Below are positions 1 through 5,969 of a DNA stretch of 6,246 nt, piece after piece; within the stretch, counting starts at the first letter, position 1, and each line of letters begins with the position of its first letter. The stretch is from Acidimicrobiia bacterium (GTDB taxonomy: Bacteria; Actinomycetota; Acidimicrobiia; Acidimicrobiales; Ilumatobacteraceae), in the NCBI GenBank assembly GCA_013811855.1, contig JACCUL010000447.1, forward strand, positions 1-6,246, written 5' to 3'. The position numbers were made by a program, and so were the translations under genes. Below the pieces are notes generated by a model. It had not been told where the DNA came from. It saw only the letters and a program-made list of their open reading frames with translations, and did no database searches.

Positions 1-1411
1 CGGAGAGCAGTGCGGACGCCGCGGCCCGCAGCGCATCGGGCGGCGGGTCGCCGTCGCCGGTCAGCTCGTCCTGACGGCGCTCGATCAGGCCGGTGTCCAG
101 ATGGCCGGCGCGCACGTCGTCGTCGGCGAGCAGTCGGCGCAGGAAGGCGACGTTCGTGGTGACGCCGAGGATGCAGGTCTCGGCCAGCGCTTCGTCGAGC
201 CGGTCGATGGCCTCGGCGCGGGTCGGGGCGACGGTGATGACCTTGCTGAGCATCGGGTCGTAGTCGGAGCCGACGACCAACCCATCGACGAGGGACGAGT
301 CGACGCGCACGCCGGGCCCAGAAGGCTCGCGCAGCGCACGCACGACACCGCCGGTCGGCAGGAAGCCTCGGTCGGCGTCCTCGGCGTAGACGCGCGCCTC
401 GATGGCGTGGCCGGACGGGTGGAGGTCGTCCTGCCGCCACGGCAGCGGTTCGCCGGCGGCGATGCGCAGCTGCGTCTCGACGAGGTCGACGCCGTACACC
501 AGCTCCGTCACCGGATGCTCGACCTGCAGCCGAGTGTTCATCTCCATGAAGAAGAAGTCGTCGGGCGCGTCGCCGCTGACGATCATCTCGACGGTCCCGA
601 CGTTGACGTACCCGCAGGCCCGCGCCGCGGCCACGCCCTGGGCGCCCATCGCGGCTCGCCGAGCCCCGTCGACGAACGGTGACGGCGCCTCCTCGACGAC
701 CTTCTGGTGGCGGCGCTGGAGGCTGCACTCCCGTTCGCCGAGGTGGACGACGGCGCCGTGGGTGTCGGCGGCGATCTGGATCTCGATGTGCCGCGGGTCG
801 GGCACGAAGCGCTCGACGAGGAGCGTGTCGTCGCCGAACGCGCTGCGGGCCAGCCGCCGGGCGGCGGCGATCTCCTCGACGAGCTTCATGGGATCGGTGA
901 CGAGGCGCATGCCCTGGCCGCCGCCGCCCGCCGACGGCTTGATCAGCACGGGCAGCCCCATGTCGCGTGCCGCTTCGGCGAGCTGCGCGTCGTCCAGCCC
1001 GGGATCGTCGGTGCCAGGCACGACCCGCACCCCGCCGGCGGCCACGGTCCGCTTGGCGGCGATCTTGTCGCCCATCGCCCTGATCGTCTCCGGCGACGGT
1101 CCGACGAAGCAGATCCCGGCCGCCGCGCACGCCTCGGCGAAGGCCGCGTTCTCGGCCAGGAATCCGTAGCCCGGATGGATCGCCTCGGCCCCGGCAACGC
1201 CGGCGACGGCGACGATCCGTTCGATGTCGAGGTACGCCTGGCGGGGAGCGACGCCGCCGATGCGGATCGCCCGGTCGGCCTCGTGGACGTGGCGTGCGCC
1301 GGCGTCGGCGTCGCTGTGCACGGCGATCGAGCGGATGCCGAGCGCGCGCAGCGTGCGAATGACCCGCACGGCGATCTCGCCGCGGTTGGCCACCATGACG
1401 GTCCCGAACAT
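1..1411 (-). CDS. liuD: Methylcrotonyl-CoA carboxylase biotin carboxylase (alpha) subunit, C-terminus cut by window edge
   Basis: This subunit uses ATP and bicarbonate to carboxylate biotin, for transfer by the partner LiuB to 3-methylcrotonyl-CoA in leucine breakdown; it acts in the cytosol. The 470 visible residues hold the whole biotin carboxylase part. The N-terminal fold opens with VANRGEIAVRVIRT (7-20). K116 (GDK) and K158 (IKPS) are the nucleotide-binding lysines, followed by a glycine-rich loop at 162-167. The catalytic segment LQRRHQK has H235 and K237, then E275 and EMNTRLQVEHP (290-300), with R340 in EARVYAED. The biotinyl domain, expected roughly 180-200 residues further on, lies off the left edge. 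The ATG shares one base with the liuB stop (TGATG), so translation is probably coupled. Oddity: Q166 stands where Lys or Arg is usual in the glycine loop. Propionyl- or acetyl-CoA carboxylase alpha subunits look similar; the LiuB neighbour decides for methylcrotonyl-CoA. Confidence 0.9.
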   Translation of the reverse strand, partial: MFGTVMVANRGEIAVRVIRTLRALGIRSIAVHSDADAGARHVHEADRAIRIGGVAPRQAYLDIERIVAVAGVAGAEAIHPGYGFLAENAAFAEACAAAGICFVGPSPETIRAMGDKIAAKRTVAAGGVRVVPGTDDPGLDDAQLAEAARDMGLPVLIKPSAGGGGQGMRLVTDPMKLVEEIAAARRLARSAFGDDTLLVERFVPDPRHIEIQIAADTHGAVVHLGERECSLQRRHQKVVEEAPSPFVDGARRAAMGAQGVAAARACGYVNVGTVEMIVSGDAPDDFFFMEMNTRLQVEHPVTELVYGVDLVETQLRIAAGEPLPWRQDDLHPSGHAIEARVYAEDADRGFLPTGGVVRALREPSGPGVRVDSSLVDGLVVGSDYDPMLSKVITVAPTRAEAIDRLDEALAETCILGVTTNVAFLRRLLADDDVRAGHLDTGLIERRQDELTGDGDPPPDALRAAASALLS

Positions 1412-3027
1412 CACATCCGGAAGACGCCGTAGTTGACGTCGGGCAGGGGCGCACGGCCGACGAGGCCGAGGGCGAGGCCGAGCACGGTACGGGTGTCGGC
1501 GGGCTCGATGATGCCGTCGTCCCAGAGTCGGGCGGTGGCGTAGTACGGGTGGCCCTGGTGCTCGTACTGGTCGCGGATCGGCGCCTTGAACGCCTCCTCG
1601 TCCTCGACCGACCACGTCTCGCCGCGCTGCTCCATCTGGTCGTGCCGGACGGTGGCGAGGACCGACGCCGCCTGCTCGCCGCCCATCACGGAGATGCGGG
1701 CGTTCGGCCACGTCCAGAGGAAGCGTGGTGAGTACGACCGGCCGCACATGCTGTAGTTGCCGGCCCCGAACGAGCCACCGATCACGACGGTCAGCTTGGG
1801 CACGCGTGCGCAGGCGACGGCGGTGACCATCTTGGCGCCGTGCTTGGCGATGCCGCCGGCCTCGTACTCGGCGCCGACCATGAAGCCGGTGATGTTCTGC
1901 AGGAACAGGAGCGGGATCGTCCGCCGGTCGCACAGCTCGATGAAGTGGGCGCCCTTCAGCGCCGACTCCGAGAACAGCACGCCGTTGTTGGCCACGATGC
2001 CGACGGGATGGCCGTGGATGTGGGCGAAGCCGGTGACCAGGGTGGAGCCGAACTCGGTCTTGAACTCGAGGAACCGGCTGGCGTCGGCGAGCCGGGCGAT
2101 CACCTCGTGCACGTCGTACGGCTGGCGCGCGTCGGTGGGCACGACGGCGTCGAGCTCGCTCGGGTCGAACGCCGGCTCGTCGCCGGGACCGACCGGCCAC
2201 GGTGGGGGCGGCGGCTCGGGGAACGTGGCGGCGATGTCGCGCACGATCTGCAGCGCGTGGCAGTCGTCGTCGGCCAGGTGATCGACGACGCCGGAGCGGC
2301 GGGCGTGCAGCACCCCACCGCCGAGATCCTCGGCGCTGACCACCTCACCGGTCGCCGCCTTCACGAGCGGCGGCCCGCCGAGGAAGATCGTGCCCTGGTC
2401 GCGCACGATGACGGCCTCGTCGCTCATCGCCGGCAGGTAGGCCCCGCCGGCCGTGCACGATCCGAGCACGGCGGCGACCTGCGGGATGCCGATCGACGAC
2501 ATGCGGGCCTGGTTGTAGAAGCTGCGCCCGAAGTGGTCACGGTCGGGGAACACCTGGTCCTGTTCGGGGAGGAAGGCGCCGCCGGAGTCGACGAGGTAGA
2601 TGCACGGCAGCCGGTTCTCGAGGGCGATCTCCTGGGCCCGCAGCTGCTTCTTGACCGTGATCGGGAAGTACGTGCCGCCCTTGACGGTGGCGTCGTTGAC
2701 GACGACCACGCACGGGTGCCCGGCGACGAGCCCGATGCCGGTGATGATGCTGGCGCCCGGCGCCTCGTCGTCGTACATCCCGTTGGCGGCCAGCGGCGAC
2801 AGCTCGAGGAACGGCGAGCCGGGATCGAGCAGCCGTTCCAGCCGGTCCCGGGGCAGCAACTTGCCGCGGTCGACGTGGCGCTCGCGGATGGTCTCCGGGC
2901 CGCCGCGCCGTGCCGTCGCCTGCCGTTCACGGAGGTCGGCGACGAGCACGTCCATGCTCTCGCCAGTCGCGTCAGGTGGCAGCGACGTTCCGATGCGTGG
3001 CCAGTCGAATGTCGCCTGAGCGTTCAC
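1411..3027 (-). CDS. liuB: Methylcrotonyl-CoA carboxylase carboxyltransferase (beta) subunit
   Basis: This subunit transfers the carboxyl group from carboxybiotin to 3-methylcrotonyl-CoA, giving 3-methylglutaconyl-CoA in leucine/isovalerate degradation. At 538 residues it matches the usual length for this family. The N-terminal crotonase-like half has RGKLLPRDRLERLLDPGSPF (54-73), NDATVKGGTYFP (111-122), the oxyanion region VDSGGAFLPEQ (146-156) and GSCTAGGAYLPAMSDE (189-204). The C-terminal half has QNITGFMVGAEYEAGGIAKH (377-396), GGSFGAGNYSMCGR (417-430) and the terminal HPYYATARLWDDG (493-505). These are typical of methylcrotonyl-CoA carboxylase rather than propionyl-CoA carboxylase beta. 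The start is GTG: the codon directly upstream is TGA in frame, so translation cannot begin earlier, and the next in-frame start (Met25) would lose family-like sequence. No clear Shine-Dalgarno precedes it, which fits a leaderless message. It is divergent from the lyase gene across 30 bp and overlaps liuD by one base. Confidence 0.95.
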   Translation of the reverse strand: MNAQATFDWPRIGTSLPPDATGESMDVLVADLRERQATARRGGPETIRERHVDRGKLLPRDRLERLLDPGSPFLELSPLAANGMYDDEAPGASIITGIGLVAGHPCVVVVNDATVKGGTYFPITVKKQLRAQEIALENRLPCIYLVDSGGAFLPEQDQVFPDRDHFGRSFYNQARMSSIGIPQVAAVLGSCTAGGAYLPAMSDEAVIVRDQGTIFLGGPPLVKAATGEVVSAEDLGGGVLHARRSGVVDHLADDDCHALQIVRDIAATFPEPPPPPWPVGPGDEPAFDPSELDAVVPTDARQPYDVHEVIARLADASRFLEFKTEFGSTLVTGFAHIHGHPVGIVANNGVLFSESALKGAHFIELCDRRTIPLLFLQNITGFMVGAEYEAGGIAKHGAKMVTAVACARVPKLTVVIGGSFGAGNYSMCGRSYSPRFLWTWPNARISVMGGEQAASVLATVRHDQMEQRGETWSVEDEEAFKAPIRDQYEHQGHPYYATARLWDDGIIEPADTRTVLGLALGLVGRAPLPDVNYGVFRM

Positions 3028-3035
3028 TCAGGCTG

Positions 3036-3041
3036 AGCTTA
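3036..3041 (-). promoter_or_regulatory. Candidate -10 element for the liuB-liuD operon (leaderless)
   Basis: Read on the minus strand this is TAAGCT, a TANNNT-type -10 box. It ends 8 nt before the liuB GTG at 3027, so a leaderless message is expected. I see no convincing -35 box for it. It sits inside the same CTGAG-N11-CTCAG palindrome as the opposite-strand -10. Confidence 0.45.
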
Positions 3042-3044
3042 ACG

Positions 3045-3050
3045 TAGACT
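3045..3050 (+). promoter_or_regulatory. Candidate -10 element for the lyase-tetR operon (leaderless)
   Basis: TAGACT fits the TANNNT form of a sigma-70-type -10 box. It ends 7 nt before the GTG start at 3058, so transcription would begin at or next to the start codon. A weak -35 match, TTCACT (3023-3028), lies 16 nt upstream. No Shine-Dalgarno is visible before the GTG, which agrees with a leaderless transcript, a common arrangement in Actinobacteria. Confidence 0.5.
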
Positions 3051-3057
3051 CAGGTCG

Positions 3058-3954
3058 GTGAGCTCGCCGACGGTCGTGATCAGGGACGTCGGCCCTCGCG
3101 ACGGCCTGCAGTCCGAGCGGCCCGTCGAGCCATCGGCGCGTGCGCAGCTGGCCCGTCGCCTCGCGGATGCTGGTGTGGCCGAGGTGGAGGCGGCGTCGTT
3201 CGTCTCGCCGACCGCCGTCGCGTCGATGGCCGGCGCCGCCGACGTCGTGGCCGCGCTGCCGGCGGTGGCCGGCACGCGCTGGTGGGCGCTGGTGCCCAAC
3301 CGCAAGGGCGCCGAGCTGGCCCGCGCCGCCGGGATCGACGCCCTGACGATCACCGTGTCGGCGTCCGATGGCTACAGCCGCAAGAACGTCGGCGTCGGCA
3401 CCGACGACGCGCTGGCCGGACTCGCCGGCATCGTCGACGCCGCTCGTCATCGCCGGTCGGCTGGTGTCGTCGTGGACGTCGTCGTGTCGTGCTGCTTCGG
3501 CTCCCCGTTCGAGGATGTCGCCGATCCCGATCAGGTCACGGCGGTGATCGAGCGCGTCCGCCGGACGGACGCCGACCGCGTCACGCTCGCCGACACGACG
3601 GGCACGGCCACACCCCGCCGTATCGACGCCGTGCTGGACGCCGTGGGAACCGACGTCGGACTGCACCTCCACGACACCCGGGGCACCGCCCTCGCCAACG
3701 CGTTGCACGCCATCGAGCGTGGCGTCCGCCGGTTCGACACGTCGGTCGGCGGCCTCGGCGGCTCGCCCTTCGCGCCTGGCGCCGGCGGCAACCTGGCGAC
3801 CGAGGATCTGCTGCTCGTGCTCGACGATCTCGGTGTCGAGACCGGGATCGACCTCGAGGCCGTCCTCGGCATCAGCCGCGACCTGCCCGAGCTCGTCGGC
3901 CACCCGGTGCCGAGCCGCACGTCCGCCGCCGGTGGCCTGGTGCCGTTCGGATGA
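3058..3954 (+). CDS. liuE: Hydroxymethylglutaryl-CoA lyase family protein (Ser in place of the catalytic Cys)
   Basis: The expected role is to cleave (S)-3-hydroxy-3-methylglutaryl-CoA to acetyl-CoA and acetoacetate, the last step of leucine degradation, in the cytosol. The protein has 298 residues, the normal length for a TIM-barrel lyase of the DRE-TIM family. Visible motifs are RDVGPRDGLQ (9-18, with R14 and D15), E44 in EVEAASFVSP, the metal-binding HLHD (H203, H205) and the G-loop GGLGGSPFAPGAGGN (231-245). In studied HMG-CoA lyases the G-loop reads GGCP; here the Cys is Ser236. The HDTRGTALAN form belongs to a bacterial side branch rather than the human type (HDTYGQALAN), so a related lyase reaction on another hydroxyacyl-CoA is possible. 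The GTG start is chosen because TAA lies in frame 18 nt upstream and a -10 box is placed for leaderless reading; the alternative is GTG at 3076. The stop overlaps the tetR start by ATGA. Confidence 0.82.
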   Translation: MSSPTVVIRDVGPRDGLQSERPVEPSARAQLARRLADAGVAEVEAASFVSPTAVASMAGAADVVAALPAVAGTRWWALVPNRKGAELARAAGIDALTITVSASDGYSRKNVGVGTDDALAGLAGIVDAARHRRSAGVVVDVVVSCCFGSPFEDVADPDQVTAVIERVRRTDADRVTLADTTGTATPRRIDAVLDAVGTDVGLHLHDTRGTALANALHAIERGVRRFDTSVGGLGGSPFAPGAGGNLATEDLLLVLDDLGVETGIDLEAVLGISRDLPELVGHPVPSRTSAAGGLVPFG

Positions 3955-4583
3955 GCGACCGCGCCGTCCGGTCGCGGCCGGCCGACGGCGTGCTCGACCG
4001 TCGCGCGGCGCGGCCCACGCGTCGCAGCGAGCTGATGGCGGTCGCCGCCGAACTGTTCGCCGAGCGGGGCTTCGGGGGCGTCACCGTCGACGACATCGGC
4101 GCCGCCGCCGGCGTCTCCGGCCCGGCGCTGTACCACCACTTCCAGAGCAAGGAGGCGCTGCTCGGCGAGATGCTGGTGGCGATCAGCGAGTCGCTGCTCG
4201 AGCGGGCCGAGAAGATCGCCGCCGACGCCGACCGGCCAGAGGACGTGCTCGACGGCCTCATCGCCATGCACTGCGAGTTCGCCGTCGACCACCCCGAGCT
4301 GATCACCGTCCAGGCGCGCGACCTCGTCCACGCCCCCGACGCCGACCGCCGCCGCATCCGACGATTGCAGGCGGCCTACGTCCGCATCTGGATCGACGCC
4401 ACTGCCGCGGTCCACACCGGCCGGGACCGCCGGGTCGTCCGCGCCGCCGTTCACGCGGCGATCGGCCTGATCAACTCCACCCCGTTCAGTGCCACGCTGC
4501 GCAGAGACGAGATGCTGGCGCTGCTGGCCCCGATGGCGTCGGCCGCGCTGGTGGCGGTGCCTCGTCACACGTCGACGATCTGA
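3951..4583 (+). CDS. TetR/AcrR-family transcriptional regulator
   Basis: This is a 210-residue DNA-binding regulator of normal TetR length. The N-terminal helix-turn-helix domain spans about residues 27-75: VAAELFAERGFGGVTVDDIG followed by AAGVSGPALYHHFQSKEALL, with the recognition helix near 54-63. The rest is a helical ligand-binding and dimerisation domain, which cannot be assigned to a ligand from sequence alone. Its ATG overlaps the lyase stop codon (ATGA), so the two are made from one message and probably translated together. The gene sits in the plus arm of a divergent leucine-degradation locus, whose shared control region has paired CTGAG/CTCAG half-sites. I infer that it represses both arms, itself included, and is released by a pathway acyl-CoA. 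TetR regulators of branched-chain acyl-CoA catabolism (such as LiuQ) are known in other bacteria, but I do not claim orthology. Confidence 0.93.
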   Translation: MSDRAVRSRPADGVLDRRAARPTRRSELMAVAAELFAERGFGGVTVDDIGAAAGVSGPALYHHFQSKEALLGEMLVAISESLLERAEKIAADADRPEDVLDGLIAMHCEFAVDHPELITVQARDLVHAPDADRRRIRRLQAAYVRIWIDATAAVHTGRDRRVVRAAVHAAIGLINSTPFSATLRRDEMLALLAPMASAALVAVPRHTSTI

Positions 4584-4607
4584 CGGCCGGGTCGGCCATA
4601 CTGCAGC

Positions 4608-4628
4608 CGCGCCGAAGGGGTCGGCGCG
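4608..4628. promoter_or_regulatory. GC-rich hairpin between tetR and the dodecin gene
   Basis: CGCGCCGA (4608-4615) pairs perfectly with TCGGCGCG (4621-4628) around a five-base loop. There is no T-run after it, so it is not a classical intrinsic terminator, though such hairpins may still end or attenuate transcription in high-GC bacteria. It lies 6 nt upstream of the dodecin Shine-Dalgarno and could also sit in that gene's leader. A CATACT sequence at 4597-4602 resembles a -10 box for the dodecin gene, but no good -35 box accompanies it. Confidence 0.35.
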
Positions 4629-4634
4629 CCAGCC

Positions 4635-4640
4635 AGGAGG
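4635..4640 (+). promoter_or_regulatory. Strong Shine-Dalgarno of the dodecin gene
   Basis: AGGAGG is followed by a 7-nt spacer and then the ATG at 4648. It is the strongest ribosome binding site in the window and fixes the dodecin start. It contrasts with the apparently leaderless genes to the left. Confidence 0.85.
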
Positions 4641-4647
4641 TCGCACC

Positions 4648-4857
4648 ATGAGTGTGTACAAGGTCGTCGAGATCATCGGCACGAGCAGCGAGTCGTGGGA
4701 GGACGCGGGCCTGACGGCGGTGAAGAAGGCTCGGGAGAGCATCCGCCAACTCCGCGTCGCTGAGGTGGTCCAACAAGATCTCGATCTCGACGACAGCGGC
4801 GGAGCGACGTTCCGGACGAAGCTGCGGCTGTCGTTCAAGTACGAAGACGAGGGGTAG
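4648..4857 (+). CDS. Dodecin family protein, variant lacking the flavin-binding Trp
   Basis: Dodecins are very small proteins, one helix packed on a three-stranded sheet, that assemble into hollow 12-mers. Classical members store or buffer flavins (FMN, riboflavin). This one has 69 residues, full length for the family. It begins with the typical strand VYKVVEIIGTS (3-13), then a SWEDA helix start (16-20), a helix to about residue 35, the strand LRVAEVVQQDLDL (35-47) and the last strand RTKLRLSFKYED (56-67). In classical dodecins a Trp follows the LR and a Gln in the last strand contacts the flavin ring. Here these positions are Val37 and Arg56. It therefore belongs to the LRVAEV-type subgroup, whose ligand I cannot name. 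It is followed 41 nt later by a flavin/F420-type oxidoreductase on the same strand, which may share its message. Confidence 0.88.
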   Translation: MSVYKVVEIIGTSSESWEDAGLTAVKKARESIRQLRVAEVVQQDLDLDDSGGATFRTKLRLSFKYEDEG

Positions 4858-4898
4858 GCGCGCCAACGTCCAATCATCGGGACGGCGCCAGGAGCAGG

Positions 4899-5798
4899 TT
4901 GCGCGTCGGCGTTCAACTTCCTGAGGTCGAGCGCGAGGTGTCCTGGCCGGAGTATGTCGCCCTGGCTCGGGCCGCCGAGGACGTCGGATTCGACTCGATC
5001 TGGCTGGGCGATCACCTTCTCTATCGCGACGATGGTCGCGAGGAGCGCGGGCCGTGGGACGCGTGGAGCCTCCTCGGCGCCCTCGCGGCCGTGACCGATC
5101 GTGTTCGGTTAGGCCCGCTGGTGGCGTGCGCGGGGTTCGCGCCGGCCGGCTTGCTGGCGAGGAAGGCGGCCGCGGTGCAGGAGATCAGCGGCGGACGACT
5201 GGTGCTCGGCCTCGGCGCAGGTTGGAACGGGACCGAGTTCCGGGCCTTCGGGATCCCCTTCGACCACCGCGCCTCCCGCTTCGGCGAATCCTTCGAGATC
5301 ATCCGCCGCCTGCTCGCCGGGGAGCGGGTGACGTTCGAGGGACAGTTCGAGCGAGCTCACGACGCCGTGCTGCTGCCCCGGCCGGCCGTTCCGGTTCCGA
5401 TCATGATCGGTTCAACGGGGGAGCGGGTCTTGCGGGTCGCCCTGGCCCACGCCGACGCGTGGAACATCTGGTACGACTGGTACGGCAACACCCCCGAGGG
5501 GTTCGCGGCGGAGAATGAACGGATCAGTGAGCTCGTTCACGACGCCGGGCGCCGGCCTGGCGCGGTTCTGCGCACCGCCACCGTTTTCGTCACTGTGGAC
5601 GAGGGTCAGCGAGATCGGCCACATACCCATGACGTGCGCCCGTTGTCAGGGTCACCCGAGGCCATCGCCAGCGGACTCGCCGAGTTCGCCGATGCGGGGG
5701 TCCAAGAAGCCATCCTCGTCGTGAGCCCGATCACGGAGCGCACGATCCGAACGCTTGGCCACACCCTCACGGCACTCAGATGCCGGGACACCGCCTGA
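4899..5798 (+). CDS. Luciferase-like (LLM class) flavin- or F420-dependent oxidoreductase
   Basis: This is a TIM-barrel oxidoreductase of the bacterial luciferase-like family, 299 residues, of normal length. Typical landmarks are MRVGVQLPEV at the N-terminus, AAEDVGFDSIWLGDHLLYR (25-43), GPWDAWSLLGALAAVTDRVR (51-70), the conserved ISGGRLVLGLGAGWN (96-110), IMIGSTGERVLRVALAHADAWN (168-189) and a closing GSPEAIASGLAEFADAGVQE (251-270). Members use reduced FMN or coenzyme F420; many actinobacterial relatives are F420-dependent, but substrate and cofactor cannot be read from sequence. The start is TTG, chosen because the reading from MRVGVQLPE matches the family N-terminus and AGGAG (4890-4894) lies just upstream with a short 4-nt spacer. 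No alternative ATG or GTG fits. The dodecin gene ends 41 nt before it. Its TGA stop is followed in the same frame by an antitoxin-like remnant with no start codon. Confidence 0.9.
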   Translation: MRVGVQLPEVEREVSWPEYVALARAAEDVGFDSIWLGDHLLYRDDGREERGPWDAWSLLGALAAVTDRVRLGPLVACAGFAPAGLLARKAAAVQEISGGRLVLGLGAGWNGTEFRAFGIPFDHRASRFGESFEIIRRLLAGERVTFEGQFERAHDAVLLPRPAVPVPIMIGSTGERVLRVALAHADAWNIWYDWYGNTPEGFAAENERISELVHDAGRRPGAVLRTATVFVTVDEGQRDRPHTHDVRPLSGSPEAIASGLAEFADAGVQEAILVVSPITERTIRTLGHTLTALRCRDTA

Positions 5799-5969
5799 CG
5801 GCGCAATCGAACCGGCGAGGTCGTCGCCGCCGTCGAGGGCGGCGAGCGCGTGACGCTCACCGTGCGGCGGCGTCCGGTGGCCGACATCGTCCCGTATGGC
5901 AGCCGCGCGCCGTGGCTGTCCGGCGAGCAGTTGGTCCGCCAGCTCGCCGCCCGCTCCGCTGATCCGTGA
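5799..5969 (+). pseudogene. Start-less remnant of a Phd/YefM-type antitoxin
   Basis: The 56 codons after the oxidoreductase stop read RNRTGEVVAAVEGGERVTL (2-20), then TVRRRPVADIVPYGSR (21-36), then WLSGEQLVRQLAARSADP (39-56). This matches the core of prevent-host-death antitoxins, which usually run from an ELRN-type start through NTGEV, VEAGERV and RRPVADIVP. The first eight or so residues and any ATG, GTG or TTG start are missing: the frame runs straight up to the TGA of the preceding gene. The C-terminal tail, usually about 20 residues longer, also seems short. No PIN-domain or other toxin follows. I read it as a decayed toxin-antitoxin locus. A less likely option is translation from the internal GTG at 5850, or stop-codon readthrough from the oxidoreductase. 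Confidence 0.62.

Larger units (their letters stand above)
3015..3054. promoter_or_regulatory. Two overlapping-type palindromes, candidate TetR operator between liuB and the lyase gene
   Basis: Four half-sites alternate here: CCTGAG (3015-3020), CTCAGG (3027-3032), CTGAG (3033-3037) and CTCAGG (3049-3054). The first pair forms CCTGAGCGTTCACTCAGG, in which 7 of 9 base pairs are symmetric. The second forms CTGAG-N11-CTCAG (3033-3053), with two further symmetric T/A pairs near its centre. The middle two half-sites also make CTCAG-G-CTGAG. The first palindrome covers the liuB GTG codon; the second covers both candidate -10 boxes. A TetR-type dimer bound here would block transcription both ways. 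The regulator encoded at 3951-4583 is the natural candidate. The repeats are seen directly; their binding protein is inferred. Confidence 0.65.

Noticed and set aside
101..1432. Several plus-strand open frames over the left end
   Set aside because: All lie opposite the biotin carboxylase subunit, whose catalytic motifs are unmistakable on the minus strand. Their products are compositionally biased.
1840..3036. 398-codon plus-strand open frame opposite liuB
   Set aside because: It mirrors liuB codon for codon in the antisense frame, and the product has no recognisable domain.
3282..4583. Single 433-codon plus-strand frame that would fuse an Arg-rich segment to the TetR protein
   Set aside because: Its first part is the out-of-frame reading of the lyase gene. 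The TetR family N-terminus and the ATGA overlap support the start at 3951.
3531..5015. Very long minus-strand open frame (494 codons) opposite the lyase, tetR and dodecin genes
   Set aside because: It crosses three well-supported genes, its translation is low-complexity and rich in Arg, Ser and Val-Gly-Asp runs, and it has no family motif. It is a GC-driven shadow.
5797..5834. GACGGCG ... CGCCGTC inverted repeat as a terminator for the oxidoreductase gene
   Set aside because: The loop is about 24 nt, there is no T-run, and the sequence is explained by antitoxin-like coding bases.
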